Counted from the stretch's first letter, positions 42,445 through 50,685 are shown. The stretch is 64,000 nucleotides of DNA from FEN-1219 sp964503125 (GCA_964503125.1 CAZCZE010000067.1:37448-101447); one strand, 5' to 3'. Translations and numbers: made by a program. Notes: a model not told the origin generated them from the sequence alone.

Positions 42445-42608
42445 TTCATGCCCCTTCGCAAAACGTTGATCGGCACCAGGTGCCATCACATAGCCATCGA
42501 AAAAACCGGATAACCGCCCGCCGAGCGTGCAACACGCCCGGGCTCAAATCAAGGGTCGAGGAAGCGACGAAATCAGCGAAGGTGACGAGCGTAAGTTGCT
42601 GAGTGAAT

Positions 42609-42653
42609 TGGTGGGCCGTGCTGGGATCGAACCAGCGACCAATGGATTAAAAG
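42609..42653 (-). repeat. att copy of the tRNA-Lys 3' half (inner element boundary)
   Basis: 45 bp identical to 52286-52330 within the tRNA-Lys gene. The 5' half of the tRNA is absent. Together with the tRNA copy it bounds the integrase-bearing element. Confidence 0.92.
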
Positions 42654-42748
42654 CCCGCGCCGTACACCAATACGCGCAACGTGACCCGCGCCAACACTCA
42701 TATATGAGGGTGTGACGTGGTGTGGCGGAGCGGCACTTTTGGGCACCG

Positions 42749-42770
42749 AGTGTGCCAGGAGTGTGCCAAG
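42749..42770 (+). repeat. Candidate integrase arm-type site, distal end
   Basis: Two TGTGCCA motifs with an 11-nt period lie 96 bp inside the distal att. A 22-bp copy with one mismatch occurs at 52207-52228, inside the tRNA-proximal att, in the same orientation. Confidence 0.6.
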
Positions 42771-42858
42771 CCTTCGGCCTGACTCGCGGCAAGCGGCCGA
42801 CGCCGACCGAATCACCGGCCGGCGCGGCCACCACAACCAACACCCGGAGGTGTTCGCC

Positions 42859-43368
42859 ATGGCTAAGTCAAAATCTACCCGTTCTCGCGCACCGTTACGA
42901 CCGACCACCGCCGAGCTCAAGCGCCGCGTCGAGGCGCTCGGCTACGTGCTGGAGATAGAGCGCGAGCGAGGCAAGCGTCCCATGTTCACGGTCAGCAAGG
43001 ACGGCATGGTCGCAATTTCCGCGCTCGACGGGCACCCCGCGAGAATCGAGCGCTGGCTCGACCAGCGTGAGGCGGAAACGCCGATCAAGCCGGCCGCGAG
43101 CGTGCGTCGCGCGGCGCTCGCCGCCAACGCCGATGATGACGACGACGATGACGAAGTTTGGCCCAACTTTGACGACGAGACGCCCCTAGAGCGAGCCCGC
43201 GCCGACGCGCAAATGGCGGCTTACAACATCCGTGCCCTCGTCGGCGCCGCTCGCAGGCTCAGTGACGACGACGAGACGCGCGAAATCGAGGCCGTGCTGA
43301 AAGCCGCTGCGGCGAAGCTCTTGGCGCTAACGGAGGCGCTCGATAGCGTGAATTTTCCGACGACGTAG
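42859..43368 (+). CDS. Hypothetical protein of the inner element with acidic tract
   Basis: A 169-residue protein. The N-terminal half (TAELKRRVEALGYVLEIERERGKRPMFTVSKDGMVAISALDGHPARIERWLDQRE) reads as a small alpha/beta domain with a basic patch. It is followed by a strongly acidic run (ADDDDDDDEVW) and a helical C-terminus. A perfect GGAGG lies 8 nt before the ATG, and a strong terminator follows. It is the only well-supported plus-strand gene in the element, so it may be a cargo or regulatory gene. The function is unknown. Confidence 0.75.
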   Translation: MAKSKSTRSRAPLRPTTAELKRRVEALGYVLEIERERGKRPMFTVSKDGMVAISALDGHPARIERWLDQREAETPIKPAASVRRAALAANADDDDDDDEVWPNFDDETPLERARADAQMAAYNIRALVGAARRLSDDDETREIEAVLKAAAAKLLALTEALDSVNFPTT

Positions 43369-43394
43369 CCCGGCACCAAGCCGCTCGATACTTC

Positions 43395-43423
43395 GGCCCG
43401 CCAGTGTGCGGGCCTTTTTTTTT
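43395..43423 (+). terminator. Rho-independent terminator
   Basis: A 7-bp stem (GGCCCGC / GCGGGCC), a 6-nt loop and nine T residues, 26 nt past the stop of the preceding plus-strand gene. Confidence 0.9.
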
Positions 43424-43469
43424 GCCATGCCGCGGTCAAGGCCTCGTCGAGATCGGGGCGCCAGCGCGT

Positions 43470-43793
43470 TTACACGCGGCCGTTTTGCACGGGGTACGCG
43501 AGATCGACCGCGGCCCTGCCGAACTCGATGAGGCAATGCTCGAGCACTTGCCGCGCGATCGCGTTGGCGAAGTCCTCGAGCGCGGCTTGGGTCGGCGTGT
43601 TTAACACGGGCATCGTGAACGTGTAAGCCTGCATGCTCTCGACGGCGTCGAGGACGACGCTCGCAACGATCGGTGCGTGTGACGCGTCGTAACCGCGTGC
43701 CGTAGCCGCGAGTTTGATATGCGCCGTGAGCGCGTCGGACGCGGAACCGATCACGCTATCGAGGGCGAAGTCGACGTTGACGACGTCGCCCAT
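43470..43793 (-). CDS. Hypothetical phage protein
   Basis: A 107-residue protein with no recognised domain (MGDVVNVDFALDSVIGSASDALTAHIKLAATARGYDASHAPIVASVVLDAVESMQAYTF...). It is 2 nt downstream of the tape-measure-like gene and the last gene of the minus-strand operon. By position it could be a tail component. Confidence 0.65.
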   Translation of the reverse strand: MGDVVNVDFALDSVIGSASDALTAHIKLAATARGYDASHAPIVASVVLDAVESMQAYTFTMPVLNTPTQAALEDFANAIARQVLEHCLIEFGRAAVDLAYPVQNGRV

Positions 43794-43795
43794 CG

Positions 43796-45403
43796 CTACG
43801 GCGCCGACAGGTTTTGCCCGTTGCGCGAGCGCGTCGCGATGATGACGTCATCCGTCCGATCGACGTGCTCTCGCACGAGCCGCGTGAAGTACTCGCCGAG
43901 CTCCGCCTTTCCGCCCGCGCCGATTACGTTGCCGTGCACGTGGAATTGAACAACCGTTTGAGCGCGCGCCTCCGAGCGCTGCAGGGGCATGTCCGAGGCT
44001 GGAGCAGCAACAGCCCCAGCCGATGCGCCGCCGCGAGCGCCACCGGCAACGCCCATCGCTCCGCCCCCACCGCCCCACGTGGTTGACTGTATCTGCCGCA
44101 CCTGCGCGAACCCGAACAGTCCGGCGGCCACGGCTTGCGGAATGCTCCACGGCGGCCCGGGCGGGTTCGCGAGCGCGGCCGTCACGGCGGACAACGTCTG
44201 CACGATCGCGTTGGCCGTCTGGATTTTCTTGTTCTGCTCGAATTGCCGCTTCGATTCCTCGCCGCCCGCGGCCGAGATCGCGGCGAGGCCGGAGAACATC
44301 GCGGCAGCGTTGGCGAAGATTTGCGCGCGCCGCTGGCGCTCTTCCTGGTGCGCACGCTTCTCGATGTCCGCGATGTTCTGCGCGCTCCGGGCGGCCAATT
44401 CTTCGGACAGCTGGTAATAGCGCCCCTTCTCGATGAGCTGCGCCTCATGCGCCTCGCGGAGAATCTCCTGACGGCGCGCGTGCGCCTCGACTTCGACCTC
44501 GAGCTCGGTCAGCGTGAAGTGCCGGACGTCCTCGACTTGCGTCGCGAGCAGTTCGCGGCGGCGCTCGGTTTCCTCGGTCTCGACTTGCGCGAGCCGGTCG
44601 CGCTCCGCATAGACCGCCGTGACCAATTCCAACTCGGCCTGGGCGGCTCGCTCTGCTTCACTCTGACGCGCCTTCTGTTCTTGCTCTCTCGCACGCGCAG
44701 AAGCCTCCGCCATGCGCTCCGCCATGCGCTGCTGTTGCTCCCGAATCTTCGCGTCGAACTCCAGTTGAGAAGCATCAGGCGGCCCGCCGCCAAAGAACTC
44801 GGGCCTGCTCGATGGCTTCGCGTTTTCGATTTCCGTGTACTTCTGGCGCAGCAGATCGAGCTCCGCGCGCTGCTCGCGCCACACGCCCATGAGCGCGTCT
44901 TCGTCCTGCTTCGTTGCTCGGAGATACGTTTGATGAAGGGCGATCCTCTCGTCGAGGTCGCGAATGCCCTTCTGTGCTTTTTGCAAATTCGTGCCGGCGA
45001 CGATCGTGGCCATGTCGCTGAGGCTGCGAGCGAGCCCCGCGTACGCTGGCGCCGCTTGCGTGCCGACCGCCCGCCCCAGGTCACCCCAGGCCTGGCTTAA
45101 GCTGGTCACGGCCTCTCGCGCTCGTTGCAGCCCCTCGGTCTGCTCGATCGTCGCGTCATTTGCCAACACGCTGGTGCCAATCCAGTTCACAAACGCGCGA
45201 GCGCTCAGTGCGACCCCGAAGGCCGCGAGAGCAGTTCTCGCTTGTGAGATGGAGCGGCCGACGTTACCGAACCCGCCGCCCAGCCGCTTCGACGCCCGCT
45301 CGGCGTTGCTCTCGAGTGTTCGCAGGTTCGCGTTTGCGGACGTGAACGCCCGGCCGGTTTCGTCCTGCGCGGCGAGAATTAGGGCGGCGCGCGGGTCACT
45401 CAT
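43796..45403 (-). CDS. Short tail tape-measure-like protein
   Basis: A 535-residue protein. The start RAALILAAQDETGRAFTSANANLRTLESNAERASKRLGG is typical of tape-measure proteins. A long coiled-coil follows (about residues 220-370, rich in Glu, Arg, Ala and Gln), then a small apolar segment (WSIPQAVAAGLFGFAQVRQIQSTTWGGGGG) and a C-terminal VVQFHVHGNVIGAGGKAELGEYFTRLVREHV, also typical. Tape-measure proteins set tail length and carry a membrane-active part. It is short for the family, and no other tail genes are recognised. Confidence 0.75.
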   Translation of the reverse strand: MSDPRAALILAAQDETGRAFTSANANLRTLESNAERASKRLGGGFGNVGRSISQARTALAAFGVALSARAFVNWIGTSVLANDATIEQTEGLQRAREAVTSLSQAWGDLGRAVGTQAAPAYAGLARSLSDMATIVAGTNLQKAQKGIRDLDERIALHQTYLRATKQDEDALMGVWREQRAELDLLRQKYTEIENAKPSSRPEFFGGGPPDASQLEFDAKIREQQQRMAERMAEASARAREQEQKARQSEAERAAQAELELVTAVYAERDRLAQVETEETERRRELLATQVEDVRHFTLTELEVEVEAHARRQEILREAHEAQLIEKGRYYQLSEELAARSAQNIADIEKRAHQEERQRRAQIFANAAAMFSGLAAISAAGGEESKRQFEQNKKIQTANAIVQTLSAVTAALANPPGPPWSIPQAVAAGLFGFAQVRQIQSTTWGGGGGAMGVAGGARGGASAGAVAAPASDMPLQRSEARAQTVVQFHVHGNVIGAGGKAELGEYFTRLVREHVDRTDDVIIATRSRNGQNLSAP

Positions 45404-45497
45404 TTCCGCGCGAAATCATTGTCGTGCGCTCGGGCCCGGCCGTGCGTGGCCGCGGCGGGTTGTTGAACGCGGTCTGCGTGACCGGCCGGCGCTTCAC
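45396..45497 (-). CDS. Tiny overlapping phage gene
   Basis: A 33-residue basic peptide (VKRRPVTQTAFNNPPRPRTAGP...). The GTG start overlaps the stop of the upstream gene by 4 nt (GTGA), and its stop overlaps the tape-measure start by 8 nt, continuing the unbroken chain of coupled genes. That coupling is the main evidence. No function is known. Confidence 0.5.
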   Translation of the reverse strand: MKRRPVTQTAFNNPPRPRTAGPERTTMISRGNE

Positions 45498-45772
45498 GAT
45501 TCGAGCCTCGCGGCCATGCGGTCGGCGAGCGCGGCCGCCACGCCCGGCATTGCTCGGGCCTCGCCGATCGCCCGCCTGATGATCTGTTCGGCCGTGTCCG
45601 TGATTCGGCTGGCAAGGCGTTCATCGGACGTCATGCAAGCACTGAACATCAACGTCAGCCCCCACCGGCACTCCTCGATCAACCGCTTTTTCGCAGGATC
45701 GGATAACCGTTGCAGGAGCTTTTCACAGTCCGCTATCTCATCGAGCATTCTTGGCGCGAGGTCGAGCATCAT
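45494..45772 (-). CDS. Hypothetical phage protein
   Basis: A 92-residue mainly helical protein (MMLDLAPRMLDEIADCEKLLQRLSDPAKKRLIEECRWGLTLMF...). It is coupled at both ends by 4-nt overlaps (45769-45772 and 45494-45497). By its position just before the tape-measure gene it could be a tail-assembly chaperone, but no motif supports that. Confidence 0.72.
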   Translation of the reverse strand: MMLDLAPRMLDEIADCEKLLQRLSDPAKKRLIEECRWGLTLMFSACMTSDERLASRITDTAEQIIRRAIGEARAMPGVAAALADRMAARLES

Positions 45773-46032
45773 GAGTTAAGCGCCGCACGCGCGATCGGCG
45801 CGATGATCGCCTCCCACCACTCGGCGATGATCCGCGGGACTTCGTCCTCGCGTGCTGCTTGTAGCCGCGGGCCCCACTCGTGCTCGATCTTCCGCATGTG
45901 CTCGACGATGCGATCGCCGAGAAGGCCGATCTCGTCTGCGGACAACGGCTCGCCGCGGCGTGCGGCGACGCGCGCGTTCAACGACTCGACGAGCACGTGA
46001 AGGCGTTGCTCGAACGCGTCGAGTTGTTTCAC
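45769..46032 (-). CDS. Hypothetical phage protein
   Basis: An 87-residue helical protein (MKQLDAFEQRLHVLVESLNARVAARRGEPLSADEIGLLGDRIVEHMRKIEHEWGPRLQ...) overlapping its neighbours by 4 nt at each end. No domain is recognised. Confidence 0.72.
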   Translation of the reverse strand: MKQLDAFEQRLHVLVESLNARVAARRGEPLSADEIGLLGDRIVEHMRKIEHEWGPRLQAAREDEVPRIIAEWWEAIIAPIARAALNS

Positions 46033-46781
46033 AGCGCTCGTCGCGCCGTGCGCCGGTTCGCGTAGGCGAGCCAGCGCTCTTTGTCATTGCCAAACTCACG
46101 GCGCAGCCACACGTCGCTCTCCCACTCGTCCTCGGGCGTGAGAGAAGCCGCCGGCGTCGGGCGCGCGCTGTTCGCGGGAACCGGGTTGCGATGGAGACGA
46201 GCCAACGCCGCTCGCGCTGAGTTCGCCGCGCACGGCCCGTTGCGGATCCAGGCGCGCGCGAAGTTCTCGATTGGCGCGGCTGCACTGCGGTCGATCTCGT
46301 CGACGAGGCCCGTATCGATTGCCTCGTTCGCGTCGAACCACGTCTCCGCAGCCATGAGCGTGGCGAGCTCGTCACGGGACAAGGTCGAGCGCGCCGCGTA
46401 GCTCGTGACGATCGAGCCCGTGATCTTGTCGAGCGACTCGGCCATCTTGCGCATGTCGCCCGCTTCGCCCATCGCTAGGCCCCACGGGTTGTGGACCATC
46501 ACGAGGCCGTTCTCGGCGATGCTGACCTTACGGCCGGCGGCTGCGATCACGCTTGCGGCTGACGCCGCTACGGCATCGATCACAACATCGACGCCGCGCT
46601 CGCGTAGCAAGTTGAAGATAGCCAAGCCTTCGAACGCGTCGCCACCGAGCGAGTTGATCCGGACGACGACGTGCTCGCTCGCCGGGATCTGATCGAGCCG
46701 CGCGCTGATCGTCTTCGCGGTGATGCCAGCGCCGAACCAGTCGGCCCCTATTGTCTCGTAGATGCGAACCTCGGCGGTCAT
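46029..46781 (-). CDS. ClpP-related head maturation protease
   Basis: A 250-residue S14-type serine protease. The catalytic triad is visible as S74 (AVAASAASVIAAAG), H97 (GLVMVHNPW) and D118 (SLDKITGSIV), with the strand VVVRINSLGGDAFEGLAIFNLL before it. In phages such proteins process the capsid scaffold and precede the major capsid gene; here no capsid gene follows. The C-terminal quarter (EDEWESDVWLRREFGNDKERWLAYANRRTARRAL) is charged and may bind a partner. The ATG at 46781 overlaps the upstream gene stop by 4 nt. Confidence 0.9.
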   Translation of the reverse strand: MTAEVRIYETIGADWFGAGITAKTISARLDQIPASEHVVVRINSLGGDAFEGLAIFNLLRERGVDVVIDAVAASAASVIAAAGRKVSIAENGLVMVHNPWGLAMGEAGDMRKMAESLDKITGSIVTSYAARSTLSRDELATLMAAETWFDANEAIDTGLVDEIDRSAAAPIENFARAWIRNGPCAANSARAALARLHRNPVPANSARPTPAASLTPEDEWESDVWLRREFGNDKERWLAYANRRTARRAL

Positions 46782-46954
46782 AGGAGCAACGTGTTGGCGC
46801 GAACAATCCGCACGAGCTCGAGGCCGTCCATATCGCGCAGCACGAGCTCGGCTTCCGCGAGCTTGCGCAAGTCGATCTCGGCGAGCTGGTCGCGCGGTTG
46901 ACGCGTGAGGCGCGCGTACAGGACTACGGCTTTCGTCGGGTCGAGCTTCTTCAC
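46778..46954 (-). CDS. Small phage protein
   Basis: A 58-residue protein (VKKLDPTKAVVLYARLTRQPRDQLAEIDLRKLAEAELVLRDMDGLELVRIV...). It uses a GTG start that overlaps the preceding stop (GTGA), and its own stop overlaps the protease ATG (ATGA). The coupled spacing makes it credible despite its size. Function unknown. Confidence 0.65.
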   Translation of the reverse strand: MKKLDPTKAVVLYARLTRQPRDQLAEIDLRKLAEAELVLRDMDGLELVRIVRANTLLL

Positions 46955-47466
46955 AGTCGAACTCCCTCTTGCGCCGCGACGGTCTTCGCCTTGTCGAGGT
47001 CGGCCGCGAGCGCGGCGATCTCCGCGTCGAGCGTCGCAATTTCGGCGCGGCGTTCGTCGAGCGACGGACCGCAGTCGCCGGGCCAACAAGTCTGCGCGGC
47101 GAACGCGGACTTGAGCGCCTCGCGCAGCGGCACCGCCAACGCGCCGACGATCAGCCGCGGGTCTGCTTCCGTCGTTCGGCCGTGGCGATGCGACACGATC
47201 GAAAACTGATTCTGGCCGGCGCCGCGCGGATCCTTGGCTCGTTCCCACGGGTCCGAGCTGAAGCAGGTCTTCGCGTGCTCCACGACGTTTTCACGGAACA
47301 TCGTCGCGCACGCGTCGATGTATTCGAGCTCGACGGCGAGCGCCTCGGCGCACGCGAGCGGCGCCGTTTGCAAGAACTCTCGGCGCTGCTTTTTCTGCTC
47401 GAGCTCGTGCCTCGTCGCTGCGATGCCGCTACGCCAACCGGCAAGCGATTTGAGCCACTCGATCAC
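46951..47466 (-). CDS. Hypothetical phage protein
   Basis: A 171-residue protein with coiled-coil-like ends: RHELEQKKQRREFLQ near the N-terminus and LDERRAEIATLDAEIAALAADLDKAK near the C-terminus. The middle has several cysteines. It overlaps both neighbours by 4 nt. In position it resembles small structural or packaging accessory genes, but no domain is recognised. Confidence 0.72.
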   Translation of the reverse strand: MIEWLKSLAGWRSGIAATRHELEQKKQRREFLQTAPLACAEALAVELEYIDACATMFRENVVEHAKTCFSSDPWERAKDPRGAGQNQFSIVSHRHGRTTEADPRLIVGALAVPLREALKSAFAAQTCWPGDCGPSLDERRAEIATLDAEIAALAADLDKAKTVAAQEGVRL

Positions 47467-47666
47467 GAGATCACCGGCGCTCGAAGTTCGATTTCGCCGT
47501 CCTCACGTACGCGTGCGCCCATCACGCGTACCGAGCCCCGCGCCGCGGCGAGGCGCCAGCTCTCGTACCGAGCGTAGTCGCCGAACTCTTCACGCAGGGC
47601 CGAGGCCGACAGCGCGTCCCAACAGCGCTTCGCGTCGGCTTTGATGGTCTGTTCATCGATTCGCAT
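47463..47666 (-). CDS. Small phage protein
   Basis: A 67-residue protein (MRIDEQTIKADAKRCWDALSASALREEFGDYARYESWRLAAARG...) with an amphipathic helix followed by a short strand region (SVRVMGARVREDGEIEL). It overlaps the next gene by 4 nt. A 97-bp gap separates it from the 127-residue gene upstream. Confidence 0.68.
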   Translation of the reverse strand: MRIDEQTIKADAKRCWDALSASALREEFGDYARYESWRLAAARGSVRVMGARVREDGEIELRAPVIS

Positions 47667-47763
47667 GTTCACCTCGAAGAAGTGCGGCGGCTTTGCGCAA
47701 TCCCGGGAGCCGCCGCGAAACCGGGACGCCAGGAGGATCGAACGGGGCGGATCGTCGCGCGAT

Positions 47764-48147
47764 TCACGCCGAGAGCGAAATTTCGGTGTCAGCGCCACGA
47801 CACAAGCGGTGGAGCTGCCGCCAACCGCGTGGAACGTCGCCGGCGCCGAGCCGGAATGCGAACCACAACGAGCGCGACTGCTCGCCCCACGCTGCCGGCG
47901 GCGCGTCGAGCTTGCACGTGCGCGGCCATGACACGTTGCCGAAGCGTTCGACCGCGGCGGCCAGCGCTTCAGCACGGCGCATCGGCGTCTCGTCGACGGC
48001 CGTGACGGACCAAGCGGCGCGGAGGTGGTCATCGCGATTGATCCGCCGCTCGAGCTCGTCGGCGATCGCGGCGAGCAAGGTGCTCGGGATCGGCGTGCGG
48101 GTCGCGACGTGCTCGCGGGCTTTCGCGATCAGCGCGATGGCGCTCAT
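47764..48147 (-). CDS. Hypothetical phage protein
   Basis: A 127-residue protein: MSAIALIAKAREHVATRTPIPSTLLAAIADELERRINRDDHL...WGEQSRSLWFAFRLGAGDVPRGWRQLHRLCRG. It could be DNA-binding, but no motif is diagnostic. The ATG at 48147 overlaps the stop of a short upstream frame; an in-frame ATG at 48180 is the alternative. Confidence 0.65.
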   Translation of the reverse strand: MSAIALIAKAREHVATRTPIPSTLLAAIADELERRINRDDHLRAAWSVTAVDETPMRRAEALAAAVERFGNVSWPRTCKLDAPPAAWGEQSRSLWFAFRLGAGDVPRGWRQLHRLCRGADTEISLSA

Positions 48148-48314
48148 GGGCACTTCAGATTTCTCGCAAAAACGTTCCACGTCGTTACGTTTTCATCGGA
48201 CGGCAATCGGGCTGCAAGGCAGGCGCCACGGGGGCCGCGCCGCTGTTGGGCTCTGGCCGAAACGTCCAAACGTATAGGAAATTTCGCCGCGGCCAGAACG
48301 TCGCTTTTTGCCAC
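48144..48314 (-). CDS. Doubtful short ORF
   Basis: A 56-codon frame from GTG at 48314 whose TGA overlaps the ATG of the next gene (ATGA). The product (VAKSDVLAAAKFPIRLDVSARAQQ...) has no recognisable features. Only the coupling supports it. The rest of 48315-48553 shows no callable gene on either strand. Confidence 0.25.
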   Translation of the reverse strand: MAKSDVLAAAKFPIRLDVSARAQQRRGPRGACLAARLPSDENVTTWNVFARNLKCP

Positions 48315-48553
48315 GCCAGGCGCCGCGGCCGGTGCAGGACCGTGGAAGGACCCAGGGACGCTCGAAAAGCGCCCGGGTCCTTGGCGGCGAGCCTACCCAA
48401 GCCGGCCTCATTCCTCGCCCCCGGTGCACACCGCTGCGGCGTCATCGACGAGCACGGCCGTCCCTGCGAGAGCTGCTCAATACCCGGCTGCGGCCGTGCG
48501 ACAGACGGTGGCTTGCTGGCGCCCATCGCTCGCGGGCTCGTCTCGTTCCGTGC

Positions 48554-48646
48554 TCACGCCCACACCAACAACACGCCCAGCGCCACGAGCAGCATGGCGG
48601 GCTCGGCCAACGCGGCGAGCGGGGCGACGCAGCGGTAGAGCGTCAC
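48554..48646 (-). CDS. Doubtful 30-residue membrane peptide
   Basis: A GTG-started frame encodes VTLYRCVAPLAALAEPAMLLVALGVLLVWA, a single strongly hydrophobic segment of the kind seen in small holin-like peptides. It begins at the edge of the iteron-like repeats. No ribosome-binding site is evident. Confidence 0.3.
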   Translation of the reverse strand: MTLYRCVAPLAALAEPAMLLVALGVLLVWA

Positions 48647-48774
48647 GGTCAGCGTCACGGTCGCGTCACGTTTGCCGTCACGTTCGTCACGGTGCGTCAC
48701 GGTTAGGGCGTCACGACCGTCACACGGTTCTTTAGAACCGTGACGGCGTGACGCTACCGACGTGCGTGACGGTC
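48641..48774. repeat. Iteron-like GTCACG repeat cluster (candidate replication origin)
   Basis: At least seven direct copies of CGTCAC(G), most as GCGTCACGGT, lie at irregular 8-14-nt spacing from 48641 to 48724. Inverted copies (CCGTGACG, GCGTGACG) follow to 48774, around a short palindrome (GGTTCTTTAGAACC at 48726-48739). The cluster lies immediately past the stop of the RepA-like helicase gene, as expected for an iteron origin or a regulatory array. Confidence 0.6.
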
Positions 48775-48779
48775 GGCTG

Positions 48780-50216
48780 TTACACATCATCCGGCATCCC
48801 CTCGAGGTCGACGACGTACCCGCCGCCGATCTCGGCCCGGGCCCACGGTTGCTCGCGAAACCAATCCTCGAGCCGCAGGCGACTCTGTCGCGATAGGGCG
48901 AGCCCGGTGGTCTCGTCGCGCAGCATGACGAGCAGCGTTGAGCTGCCGTTGGCTCGGTGGCGTATCGACTTGATGAGCGCGCGCTGGTTCTTGGCGAGCG
49001 TCTTCTTCGGTACGGGGCGCGCCTCGGTGCCGCGCAGCACGAGTGTCGTGACCGCATTGCCGAAGTTGTCGAGGTCGCCCAAGTCGACGACGTCGTAGCC
49101 CAGGAACAGAGGATCCGGGCTCGCAGCGTCTTTCTGCTTGAAGGACGCGAGCGTCAGCACCTTCGAGTCGCGGTCGAAGGCGCACGAGAACATCGCGTCC
49201 GCGGCGCCCGGCAGCGCGGTGCTGCCCCGCGGCCGGAGCTTGCCATCGTCGCGGCCCTCGAGCGGCGTGTGGTGCACGAGAAGCACGGCCGCGCCTGTCG
49301 CACTGCGGATTCGATCGGCATTGGCGATCGCGACGCTCATGTCGGCCTGGTCGTTTTCGCTGCCGGCGCCGAAGTTACGGGCGAGCGTGTCGATCACGAT
49401 GAGCGCGAACTTGCCGAGCTCGCTCACGCGCGTCGCGTCGAGCGTGTCGAGTAGCTGGATCGGGCCCCTGCCGAGCAGCACGTGCTCGGGCGCCTCGACT
49501 TGATGCCGGGCGAGCCAGCCGCGCATCCGGCGAATGACCCCGGCGCGGCCCTCGCCGGCGACGTACAACACGCGCCCAGGCGTGACGCGGTAGCCGTGCC
49601 AGTCGCGGCCCGTGGCGATCGACAACGCCCAGTCGATAGCGACGAACGACTTGAGCGAGCCCTCGGCGCCGACGATCAGCCCGAGCACGCCATCTTCGAG
49701 CCATCGCTCGATGCGCCACACGAGCAACTGCGGCTCGACGAGCAGCGCGTCGAGCGAATCGGCCTCGTAACGCGTTGGGCCGCGCGAACCGCCGGCCGTG
49801 AGTGCTGCGGCGCCTTCCTGCAAGTAGCGCAGCGCTTCTCGCGGTCCGCGCTCGCGCTCCACGGCCTGCACGTCTTGTGCAAACGTGGTGACCCGCCGCC
49901 CCAACGCCGCGTCGCGCACCTTGTTGGCGTAGGCCGCCGCCGCGAGCGCGTCGCCGGTGCCACACTCTACAAGCTCGGCGAGATAGGCAGTTCCGCCGAT
50001 TGCGTTGAGTAGATCGCGGCGGCCAAGCTCGGCTGAGATCAGCAGCGCGTCAACGGCAAGCCCGTGCTCGGCGACGGCGAGCGCCGCGCGGACGACGGCG
50101 CGGTGACTCGCGCTCGCGAGATCGGTCGCCGGCACAGCGTCGGCGGGCACGCCGAGCAGCACGGATCCGACCCAGGCTCGCTCGACGACGTCGATGGCTT
50201 GCTCGTCGAGGGTCAT
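48780..50216 (-). CDS. RepA-like replicative helicase with DnaB-N-like domain
   Basis: A 478-residue protein. Residues 1-100 resemble the DnaB N-terminal domain (ERAWVGSVLLG...ASHRAVVRAALAVAEHGLAVDALLISAELGRRDLLNAIGGTAYLAELVE). Residues 165-400 form a RecA-like AAA_25 helicase core with Walker A GAEGSLKS (183-190), Walker B LIVIDTLARNF, and VLLVHHTPLEG as the sensor. It would unwind DNA at the element's own origin. The small zinc-ribbon-like gene upstream overlaps it by 4 nt. The ATG at 50216 opens straight into the DnaB-N-like region. Confidence 0.87.
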   Translation of the reverse strand: MTLDEQAIDVVERAWVGSVLLGVPADAVPATDLASASHRAVVRAALAVAEHGLAVDALLISAELGRRDLLNAIGGTAYLAELVECGTGDALAAAAYANKVRDAALGRRVTTFAQDVQAVERERGPREALRYLQEGAAALTAGGSRGPTRYEADSLDALLVEPQLLVWRIERWLEDGVLGLIVGAEGSLKSFVAIDWALSIATGRDWHGYRVTPGRVLYVAGEGRAGVIRRMRGWLARHQVEAPEHVLLGRGPIQLLDTLDATRVSELGKFALIVIDTLARNFGAGSENDQADMSVAIANADRIRSATGAAVLLVHHTPLEGRDDGKLRPRGSTALPGAADAMFSCAFDRDSKVLTLASFKQKDAASPDPLFLGYDVVDLGDLDNFGNAVTTLVLRGTEARPVPKKTLAKNQRALIKSIRHRANGSSTLLVMLRDETTGLALSRQSRLRLEDWFREQPWARAEIGGGYVVDLEGMPDDV

Positions 50217-50425
50217 GGCGCCGCCCGCAGTCGCCGAACGGCACGAGCGAGAGCGGCAGCGTGCCAAGCGATCGCGGCCCACGCGCGGCAGGTTTCGCAG
50301 TGGCCGGCCGCCCGGCACGTGCACGCGCGGTGCGTGCTATGCTCTTGACGTCGGCGCCCGTCGACGTTCCCTCGATCAGCCGCCCGCGCGTTCGCCTCGC
50401 GCGGTGCGGCGTCGTGTGCGGGCAT
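50213..50425 (-). CDS. Small Cys-rich (zinc-ribbon-like) phage protein
   Basis: A 70-residue protein. Its C-terminal half carries CTC...HCETC (CxC and CxxC pairs with His), which could bind zinc, followed by a helical AIAWHAAALARAVRRL. Its stop overlaps the helicase ATG by 4 nt, and its ATG is 1 nt past the previous stop. The N-terminal half has no clear structure, so the start may be further in. Confidence 0.5.
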   Translation of the reverse strand: MPAHDAAPREANARAADRGNVDGRRRQEHSTHRACTCRAAGHCETCRAWAAIAWHAAALARAVRRLRAAP

Positions 50426-50426
50426 C

Positions 50427-50624
50427 TTAGGCGCGCGCGCGCACGAGCTCGTGATACACGTCGGGATAAACGCCGACGCGCTTGCCGATTTTGCAGAACG
50501 CTTTAGCGGTGCCACGCTCGACGCGGTGACGGTAATCCCAACGTGCGGCGTGAACGCTCGACCACGGCAACCCGTGCTCGCGAGCGCGATCGGTCTCGGT
50601 CAAAAAAACAATGGTCGGTGTCAT
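50427..50624 (-). CDS. Excisionase/HTH-like small protein
   Basis: A 65-residue protein (MTPTIVFLTETDRAREHGLPWSSVHAARWDYRHRVERGTAKAFCKIGKRVGVYPDVYHEL) with the helix-turn-helix and C-terminal strand pattern (KIGKRVGVYPDVYHE) of excisionase or helix-turn-helix recruitment proteins. It is first in the replication operon. It may control excision or transcription of the element. Confidence 0.65.
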   Translation of the reverse strand: MTPTIVFLTETDRAREHGLPWSSVHAARWDYRHRVERGTAKAFCKIGKRVGVYPDVYHELVRARA

Positions 50625-50685
50625 GTGCGCCTCCGTGTGGCAGTGGAGGCACGGTAGCGTGACGCGGCGGTGCGCGTCGGAAGTG

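Larger units (their letters stand above)
34823..42653. mobile_element. Outer tRNA-Lys genomic island
   Basis: The segment is bounded by two direct copies of the 3' half of tRNA-Lys (34823-34867 with one mismatch, 42609-42653 exact). Contents are dipeptide epimerase, MpaA-like amidase, PadR, ADOP permease, the middle/WEGDT fusion and DUF6152. It has no integrase, so it is either an immobilised older integrant or was moved by the integrase of another element. The island call rests on the repeats and position. Confidence 0.65.

Noticed and set aside
42609..42653. A second and third tRNA-Lys gene (also at 34823)
   Set aside because: Only the 3' half is present and no D arm or 5' acceptor strand follows, so these are attachment-site copies.
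48185..48526. 113-codon minus-strand frame in the phage element
   Set aside because: Its translation is low-complexity, overlaps equally long frames on both strands and has no coupling to neighbours.
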